A stretch of 64,000 nucleotides of DNA from DATEDA01 sp963827595 (GTDB taxonomy: Bacteria > Pseudomonadota > Gammaproteobacteria > Burkholderiales > SG8-39): contig CAWHBT010000001.1 in assembly GCA_963827595.1 (NCBI GenBank), positions 496,001-560,000 of the forward strand, written 5' to 3'. How positions within the stretch are numbered: the stretch's first letter is position 1; every line of letters begins with the position of its first letter. Positions 55,081 to 61,899 of the stretch are shown here, piece after piece. Under the pieces are notes generated by a model that saw only the letters and a list, made by a program, of their open reading frames with translations, ran no database searches and was not told the origin of the DNA. The position numbers were made by a program, and so were the translations under genes.

Positions 55081-55406
55081 GGGCCGACTCCTCAATGCGA
55101 TGTCCGTGATGGCGCGCAGTGTCGGCGGCGAGCGCTTGCTCATGGCTGACGGATGGGGCGGCGGGCGGGCGCCCGGCCCGCAGGCGGTTCCGTACTCCGA
55201 AATCTCCGGTAACCCCTTAAAACCAATGGGGTTTCCTGGGATCGGCCGGGGCGCCTAGCGGTGGTGCCGAGCGGTCACCGGGACGGCGTGACCGAGGTCA
55301 CGCGACCCGGCTGACGGGTCACTGACGGATGACTGGCGGACGAAGCTCGCCGTCCCCCCGGGGCCGGGGGGAGGCGAAGGTGAGAGGAGGTGGCGCCGGC
55401 GCGCGC
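55081..55406. promoter_or_regulatory. 326-bp intergenic region with GGTCAC/GTGACC half-site array
   Basis: No gene is seen. Four half-sites lie at 55273-55278 (GGTCAC), 55288-55293 (GTGACC), 55296-55301 (GGTCAC) and 55317-55322 (GGTCAC); the middle two make the perfect 14-base palindrome GTGACC-GA-GGTCAC. The same-strand half-sites are 23 and 21 bases apart, about two helical turns. A second inverted repeat, AACCCC with GGGGTT, lies at 55211-55233. The region probably holds the promoter and operators of the nine-gene run that starts at 55080. Confidence 0.5.
55354..55371. terminator. GC hairpin after the RTX gene
   Basis: CCCCCCGG and CCGGGGGG form a palindrome within 55354-55371, directly after the minus-strand RTX gene stop at 55407. 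No T-run follows. It may stop transcription of the secretion operon or stabilise its RNA. Confidence 0.4.
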
Positions 55407-57647
55407 TTACGCGCCGAGCTTGATGGCGTCGTCCTGGAGCGGCGCGAGGGGCTGGAGGGTCTGCTTCTGCGCGCCGAAGCCCGAGGCGGCCACGGTGTCG
55501 CGAGCCACGTCCCACGACATGCCCTCGAGCGAGCCGGTCACGCCGTAGCGGTAAGCAAGATCGCCGCCGAGCGCGGAGTCGTCGGACCCGCCGAGATGCG
55601 CGTCGAGGAGCTCGCTCATGAGCTTCCAGCCGTCCTTGTTCTTCTTGGCCGCCTGCCCCGCGTCGAACGCGTCGACGAGCTGGTGGAAGTCGAAGAGCTC
55701 GACCCGGTCGTTGCGGAGCGGATCTCCCGAGGTCTGGCTGAACCCGGCCATGGCCTCGGCGACGACCTGGAGGGTCACCACCGACTGCTTGCCCTTGTAC
55801 CAGTCCTCGAAGACCAGGCGGTCGCTGCCGCCGGTTTCCAGAATGAGGTCCTTGCCGTCCTTGCGGAAGCGCAGGTCCTCGTAGCGGATGCCGCCGCCGA
55901 GGCTCAGCACCCCATCCTGGCGCTCGCCAGCGATCTTGTCGACGCCGTCGCCCTTGTTGAAGGCGATGACGTCGCGCCCGCCGCCGAGCTCGAGCTCATC
56001 GTTGCCGCGGCCGCCGGCGAAGAAGTCGGCGCTCGCCCCGCCCTCCATCTCGTCATCGCCCCGGCCGCCGTCGAAGACCGTGCTGCCGCGCGTGTCCGTG
56101 AGCTCGTCGTTGCCGTCGCCACCCTGGAGGATGTCGACGCCCCTGCCCCCACGGAGGCGATCCTTGCCCTCGCCGCCCTGCAGCAGATCGTCGCCGGCCC
56201 CGCCCGCGAGCTCGTTGTTGCCGCCGTTGCCCTCGATCCAGTTCGCGGCCGAGTTGCCGGTGCCGTCGAGGTTCTTGTCGCCGAGCAGATGGAGGTCCTC
56301 GACGTTCGTCGGCAGCGTGTAGCTCACCGAGCTGTACACCGTGTCGTGACCCTCGTTCGCCTGCTCGACGACCCGGTCGCCGGGGTGACGGCCGTGGTGA
56401 TGATGGTGACGCCCGCGACCGTGGTGGCGGCCCTCATCGCCGGGCGCGGCGTCGACGTAGTAGGTATCGTCGCCCTTCCCGCCGACCATCGTATCGAAGC
56501 CCTTCCGGCCGTCGATGACGTCGTCGCAGGCCGTGCCGACGAGATAGTCATCGCGGTTGGTGCCGATGATCGTCTGGCCGTGGCAGACGACGGGCCCTTC
56601 GTCCGCGCCCTCGATGACGATGTTGAGCTGGGCGCTCGCTCTGCGCGGGTTGAGCAACACGCCGTCGGTGACGCTGTAGGCAAACGATTCGGTCAGGGTC
56701 TGGCCCTGCGCGAGCGCCTGGACCTCGGGCAGGCTCGAGTTCAGCGTGTAGCTGTACGAGCCGTCAGCGTTGAGCACGAGCGTCCCGTACAGTCCCTCGT
56801 AGGTGTTCGGGTTCGTGACGGTGAGGCCGGCCGCGCTGGTCGCATCGCTGTCGTTGGCGAGCACGTTGCCGGTCACCGGGCTGGTCGCATCCTCGGAGAC
56901 CGCGGCTGAGTCATCCTGCGCGACGGGCGCCTGGTTGTTGAGGGCGAGCTCGATCGCTGCCGCGTCGAGCACCGTGCCGTCGCCGAACACGAGCGACTCG
57001 ATCCGCGACGTGGGCGCAGACCCATCGGGCGCGAACCACTGGCTCAGCACTAGAGTGTCCTCCCCGCGATTCAGGGCGACCACCAAGTCGTCTCCGACGC
57101 GCTCGAGGCTCACCTCGGACAGCCTCACACCCTCGTCGAACAGCACGCGGTCGGTACCGCCTTCGTCGGACGCGACGTCCGCGCCGTAGCCCTCTCCGAA
57201 CACGTAGGTGTCGTCCCCGGATCCGCCGATGAGGCTGTCGGTGCCGGCGCCGCCGTCCAGCAGGTCATTTCCGCCGTCGCTGTCGAGCGTATCGTTGCCC
57301 CAGTTGCCGCTCAGGTAGTCGTCGGCTTCGTTCCCGAAGAGCAGGTTATTGCCGTTGTTCCCGGACAGCAGGTTGCCGAGCTCGTTGCCGATGCCGACGA
57401 GGTCCTCGTCGCCGACGAGGTACAGGTGCTCGACGTCCGGCGCGAGCGAATAGCTGACGGAGCTCACGACGGCGTCGATGCCTTCATCCGCCGCTTCGAC
57501 CACGGTGTCGCCGGCGTTGTCGACGATGTACGTGTCGTCGCCGAGCCCCCCGGTCATTTGGTCGGCGCCCGCGCCGCCGTCGATCGTGTCCGCGTCCGAG
57601 GTCCCGAACAGCGCGTCGGGACCAGGCGTTCCCACTATGTCAGCCAT
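55407..57647 (-). CDS. RTX calcium-binding secreted protein with VCBS domain and His-rich insert
   Basis: The 746-residue protein starts MADIVGTPGPDALFGTSDAD and contains many glycine/aspartate nonapeptide repeats, for example GGAGADQMTGGLGDDTY and GGAGDDLLQGGEGKDRLRGG, in an N-terminal and a C-terminal block. Between them is a VCBS/cadherin-like domain (NQAPVAQDDSAAVSEDATSPVTGNVLAND, about residues 235-345). A hemolysin-type related domain (RYEDLRFRKDGKDLILETGG) precedes the C-terminal secretion region. At about 398-420 is an unusual insert, HHGRGRHHHHHGRH. There is no signal peptide, as expected for type I secretion. ATG at 57647 follows AGGGG. The exporter genes are directly upstream. Confidence 0.92.
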   Translation of the reverse strand: MADIVGTPGPDALFGTSDADTIDGGAGADQMTGGLGDDTYIVDNAGDTVVEAADEGIDAVVSSVSYSLAPDVEHLYLVGDEDLVGIGNELGNLLSGNNGNNLLFGNEADDYLSGNWGNDTLDSDGGNDLLDGGAGTDSLIGGSGDDTYVFGEGYGADVASDEGGTDRVLFDEGVRLSEVSLERVGDDLVVALNRGEDTLVLSQWFAPDGSAPTSRIESLVFGDGTVLDAAAIELALNNQAPVAQDDSAAVSEDATSPVTGNVLANDSDATSAAGLTVTNPNTYEGLYGTLVLNADGSYSYTLNSSLPEVQALAQGQTLTESFAYSVTDGVLLNPRRASAQLNIVIEGADEGPVVCHGQTIIGTNRDDYLVGTACDDVIDGRKGFDTMVGGKGDDTYYVDAAPGDEGRHHGRGRHHHHHGRHPGDRVVEQANEGHDTVYSSVSYTLPTNVEDLHLLGDKNLDGTGNSAANWIEGNGGNNELAGGAGDDLLQGGEGKDRLRGGRGVDILQGGDGNDELTDTRGSTVFDGGRGDDEMEGGASADFFAGGRGNDELELGGGRDVIAFNKGDGVDKIAGERQDGVLSLGGGIRYEDLRFRKDGKDLILETGGSDRLVFEDWYKGKQSVVTLQVVAEAMAGFSQTSGDPLRNDRVELFDFHQLVDAFDAGQAAKKNKDGWKLMSELLDAHLGGSDDSALGGDLAYRYGVTGSLEGMSWDVARDTVAASGFGAQKQTLQPLAPLQDDAIKLGA

Positions 57648-57825
57648 TTTCGTTTCCCCTGTCTCTCTTCTTGCCCGTCTGCGGCACTTTTTGCCGTTGC
57701 CGGTTCAACCCGTACCGCCGCGGTCGTATTTCACGCTCGCACCCCGTTGATCCATCGGGCCTCTTTTCGGCCCCCGCCAACAAGGTCGGTCGTTACCTCT
57801 TCCGAAGCAATTCCCCCGCCACCCT

Positions 57826-59211
57826 TCACCGCTCCCGTCCCGCCTCGTGAAACGCCTTCTGGACCGGGGACAGGAGGTACTCGAGCACGGTGCGCTCGCC
57901 CAGCTTGATCTCCGCACTCACGTGCATGCCAGGCGTGAGCTCGTAGCGCCGCCCGTCGGAGTCAAGGTGTTGCGCGCCGAGATCGACGAGCGTCTTGTAC
58001 GCAAGCCCGAGCGGGCGCTGGGGCTCGCCCTTGGCGCCCGTCGTGCCCGGCACCTGCTCCGCCGCATCGGCGCTCACGCGCGCCACCCGGCCGTCGAGCA
58101 TCCCGTACTTCTGAAACGTGAACGCAGTGAGCTTCACCTTCGTCGGCTGCCCGGTATGCACGAACCCGACGTCCTGGTTCGACACCCAGACCTCCGCGCG
58201 CAGCTGCTCGTCGGCGGGCACCAGGGTCATGATCACCGTGCCGGGCGAGACCACCGTGCCCGGCGTGTGCGTCGCGAGGTCCTTGATGAACCCGGCCTGC
58301 GTCGCCCGGAGCTCGAGCAGCTCCTGCCGGTGCTCGTGCTTGGCGAGCTCCTGCTCGAGCTTCTGATGCTGCGCCGAGACCTCGACGCGCTCGGCCTGCA
58401 GCTTCTGCAGGTATTCGGACTCGAGCTGCGCGAGCCGCTGCTCCGACTGGGCGATGGTCGCCTTGGCGCTCCGGATGGCGTGGATCTGGGCCTGTAGATC
58501 GCGCTCCTTCTCGATCCGCTCGCGCTGCTTCTCCTGCGCGAGCAGGCTGCCCGCAAAGCCCTCCTTCGAGAGCTTCGCGAACGCCTGCTCCTGAGCGCGG
58601 TAGTGCGGGAGAGTCTGCTCGAGCTTCGCCTTCACCTGGAGCGCGCCCGCGTGGGTCTGCTTCGCTCGCTCGAGGACGCTTCGTTCCTGGCCGAGCGCAT
58701 CCTCCAGCGCACGGCGGTTCGCCCGCCACTGCGCGGCCACCTCGGCATACAGCCGCGGCGGATCGTCGGCCTCCTGGGTCAGCGGCGCACCGCCGAGCTC
58801 GGCGTCGATCCGCCGCAGCTGCAGGCTGCGGAGCGCGAGCTCCTGGCGCACGACGCTCCGGTCGGCGTCCGCGAGCTTGGCGTCCATTCGCATGAGCAGC
58901 TGCCCGGCCGCGACGCGCTCGCCCTCGCGCACCAGGATCTCGCGCACGATGCCCTGCTCGGCCGGCTGCACGATCTTCAGATAGCTCGCCGGCACAAGCT
59001 TGCCTTCGGCGACGGCCACGATATCCAGCTTGCCGACGGCCGACCACAGGAGGAGCGCGGCGAACAGGCTCGCGCATGCGCGCAGGACGAACTTGGGCAG
59101 AGGCGAGGCCGGTCGCTCGTCGATCGCGAGCGCGTCCGGCGCGAAGGCGCCCGGCTGGGGCAGCGCCGGAAAGAACTTGCGGGGAAGCGCGGGCAGCTGG
59201 CTCATCTTCAC
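57826..59211 (-). CDS. hlyD: HlyD-family type I secretion adaptor
   Basis: The 461-residue protein has an N-terminal cytoplasmic segment and membrane helix (LRACASLFAALLLWSAVGKLDIVAVAEGKL). A lipoyl-like half follows (PASYLKIVQPAEQGIVREILVREGERV), then a long coiled-coil hairpin (about 140-320, rich in Q, E, R and L) and the C-terminal beta domain with YELTPGMHVSAEIKLGERTVLEYLLSPV. It links the inner-membrane exporter to a TolC-like channel. GTG at 59211 overlaps the ABC gene stop (GTGA), so translation is coupled; ATG 59205 is a possible alternative. Confidence 0.93.
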   Translation of the reverse strand: MKMSQLPALPRKFFPALPQPGAFAPDALAIDERPASPLPKFVLRACASLFAALLLWSAVGKLDIVAVAEGKLVPASYLKIVQPAEQGIVREILVREGERVAAGQLLMRMDAKLADADRSVVRQELALRSLQLRRIDAELGGAPLTQEADDPPRLYAEVAAQWRANRRALEDALGQERSVLERAKQTHAGALQVKAKLEQTLPHYRAQEQAFAKLSKEGFAGSLLAQEKQRERIEKERDLQAQIHAIRSAKATIAQSEQRLAQLESEYLQKLQAERVEVSAQHQKLEQELAKHEHRQELLELRATQAGFIKDLATHTPGTVVSPGTVIMTLVPADEQLRAEVWVSNQDVGFVHTGQPTKVKLTAFTFQKYGMLDGRVARVSADAAEQVPGTTGAKGEPQRPLGLAYKTLVDLGAQHLDSDGRRYELTPGMHVSAEIKLGERTVLEYLLSPVQKAFHEAGRER

Positions 59212-61326
59212 GCCTCGGCGAGCAGCGGCGGCGCCTCGTCCTTGGCCGGACGCGGCACGCCGAGCTGCACGATCTCGTCGACCTTGAGGCCACGCGGCAG
59301 CTGGTGGGTGATGAAGAGAATCGTCGCGCGGCCCTTGAGCCGGTTGATGGTCTGCGAGAACGCTTCCGCGGTCGCGTGGTCGAGATGGCTCGTCGCCTCG
59401 TCGAAGACCAGGATCCGGGGCCGCTTCAGGAGCGCCCGGGCGATCGCGAGCCGCTGCTTCTGCCCGCCGGAGAGCCCCACGCCCTGCTCGCCGATCGTCG
59501 TCTGGTAGCCCTGCGGCAGCCGCTGGATGACCTCGTGCAGCTCGGCCATCTCGCAGGCGCGGACCATGTCCTCGAAGCTCGCGAGCGGGTTGGCCACGGC
59601 GAGGTTGTCGTAGATCGTGCCGGAGAAGAGCCGCGTCTCCTGCGGCACCACCCCGAAGTACTGCCGCAGCTCGTTCGCCGCGAGGTAACGGATGTCGCGG
59701 CCGTCGATGCGGATCGTGCCGTCGGTCGGCTGGTAGAAGCCCTGCAGCAGCTTCGCGAGCGTGCTCTTGCCCGAGCCGGACGGGCCCATCAGCGCGACGG
59801 TGCGGCCAGGCGCCACGGCGAGCGAGAAGTCGCGGAAGAGATAGGGGTAGCGCTCGCCGTAGCGGAAGCTAAGGCCCTGCATCTCGACCGCACCCTCCCG
59901 GGCGAGCTCGCGCGAGGGCGTGACCGAGTAGGGCTCCGACGGCGCGTCCATCAGGTCGCCGAGGCGCTTCACCGCGATGGCGGCCTGCTGGAAGCTCTGC
60001 CACAGCCCCGCGAGCCGCAGCATCGGCTGCGAGAGCCGCGCGGCGAACATCTGGAACGCGACCAGCATCCCGATGGTGAAGCCGTCGCCTTGCATGACGA
60101 GCAGCGCGCCGACCACGAGGATCGCGATCGTCATTGCCTGCTCGAGCGCCGCGGTGAGGGCGCTATAGCCGTTTGCGGCCGAGCGTGTCGCAAAGCTCGC
60201 GGCGAGGTAGCGCGAGAGGATCTCGCCGTACCGGCGCTCGAGCTGCGGTTCCATCTGCAGCGACTTCACGGTCTCCGCCCCGGCAATGAACTCGGTGAGG
60301 AACGCCTGGTTGCGGGCGCCCGCGAGGAACTGCTGGTTGAGGCGCTCGCGCAGGAGCGGGGTAATGCCGACGCTCAGGGCCGTGATCAGCGCGAGCAGCG
60401 CAAGCGCAATCAGGCTGAGCTGCCAGCTGTACCAGAACATCACCGCGAGGAAGATCACCGTGAACGGCAGGTCCAGGACCACCGCCACGGCGGCGCCGGT
60501 CAGGAATTCGCGGATCGATTCGATCCCCTGCATGCGCGCGGTGAGCGTCCCCGTCGGGCGGTGCTCGAAGTACGGCATCGGCAGCGAGAACAGGTGCTTG
60601 AAGACCCGTGCGGCGAGCACCGCATCGATGCGGTTCCCGGTGTGGAGCACGAGGTACTGCCGGGCCCAGGTCATGGCGGCGTTGAAGACGAGGAACAGCG
60701 TCAGCGCCACGCCGATGACGACGAGCGTGTTGATCGTCTGGTGAACCACCACCTTGTCGATGATCACCTGGGTGAAGAGCGGCGTCGCGAGCCCGACCAG
60801 CTGCAGGACGAGCGAGGCGATCAGCACCTCGCGCCAGATTGCACGGTGCTTCAGAAGCTCGGGCACGAACCAGCGGAAGCCGAAGGGCCGGCGCCGGCGC
60901 TCGGTGCCGGAAACCGACGCGGTCTCGTCGTCGGTGCGGGCCGCCCGGGTCGCCAGGAACGCCTGCGGCTCGAAGACACCGTCCCACTCCTCGGGCGGGA
61001 TGGTCCGGGGCGCCGCAGTTCCCCGCTTCGAAGTAGAGGAGCCGCTCGCCGTCGACGTCCACGAGCACCGCCGGGCGCGCCGGCGCCGACTCGGGTCCGT
61101 CGGCCGGCTTGACGAAGGCGAGGCACGGAAACGCTCGCCGCTTGATCGCTTCCTCGAGGGGGACGCGAGTCATCCGCACGCCGAAGCTCGCGGCGGCGCC
61201 GACGAGCGTCTCGGGCGAATACGGTGGCGGGAACTGCTGCGCGAGCAGCGTCGCGTCGAAGGGTAGCCGGTGCAGCCGGGCGAGGCTCTCCAGCGCCCAG
61301 AGGAACTCCGCCGGGGCGAGCGTCAC
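59208..61326 (-). CDS. HlyB-like type I secretion ABC exporter with C39-like domain, frameshifted
   Basis: GTG at 61326 follows GGAGG and starts MTLAPAEFLWALESLARLHRLPFDATLLAQQFPP, a C39-peptidase-like domain that lacks the catalytic cysteine, as in HlyB. Near 61012 one extra base in CCCCGG shifts the frame; the other frame continues TIPPEEWDGVFEPQAFLATRA and RPFGFRWFVPELLKHRAIWREV, then the six-helix membrane domain and the nucleotide-binding domain with Walker A MGPSGSGKSTLAK and signature GVGLSGGQKQRLAIARAL, about 705 residues. It exports RTX proteins using ATP. The outer-membrane TolC partner is not in the window. Confidence 0.9.
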
Positions 61327-61899
61327 GCCGCCTCCGCGAGCGCGATCGAGCTACCTGTTGTTTCCCCGAGTTTGTGTCGACTTGTTGGCACGTTGCCTTG
61401 CCGCATCGGTGCGAGCGAGAAAGAGCGAGCAAGGCACAGGCCAGCGGACGGGGAACGAGCGCGTCGCGGGCTGGCCCCCCGGAGCGTCGCGAATCGCCGG
61501 AGCAGCAGTTCACGAAGTGCCGCGAGCGCATGTGACAAACGTCGCGTCGCGATCGGCACTCTAGTGCCGTAGAAGCGTCATCAATTGCCGTGTTTCGTCA
61601 GTCCCGGAGCGGCCCACACGGCGCAGCGTGAAAAATCACACCCCCCAGCAGCGCGTGAAGAAATGCCTCCAGCGGATCGATCGGTCCCCGCCGTCCGACC
61701 GGTGGTGCAAGCGTCAGCGCGGGGGTTCGCATCACCCGCAGCGAACTGTGGCATTTGCCCACGCCTAAACACATATTATGTAGCTGCAACAATTAGTTAA
61801 ACCAAAAACATCGCGTTCCATTTGGGCTCGCATCTTGCTGCCCTCTCCGCGGAATCATTCTGGGAGAGGACGCGGCGCATCGAACGGCCGCGCAGATAG
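61327..61899. promoter_or_regulatory. 573-bp divergent promoter region
   Basis: This gap between the exporter gene and the giant surface-protein gene holds no recognisable gene. Its first 300 bases are GC-rich. Around 61765-61810 is an unusually AT-rich patch with the perfect dyad ACATA-T-TATGT at 61771-61781, a likely operator or promoter site for the giant gene or for both directions. No strong ribosome site precedes the ATG at 61900. Confidence 0.45.

Noticed and set aside
55407..57647. Repetitive DNA in the RTX gene that could be mistaken for a CRISPR or tandem array.
   Set aside because: The repeats are in-frame nonapeptide-coding units of varying sequence, not near-identical direct repeats with unique spacers.
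61741..61760. Sigma-54 promoter at TGGCATTTGCC.
   Set aside because: The GG and GC elements are only seven bases apart instead of ten.
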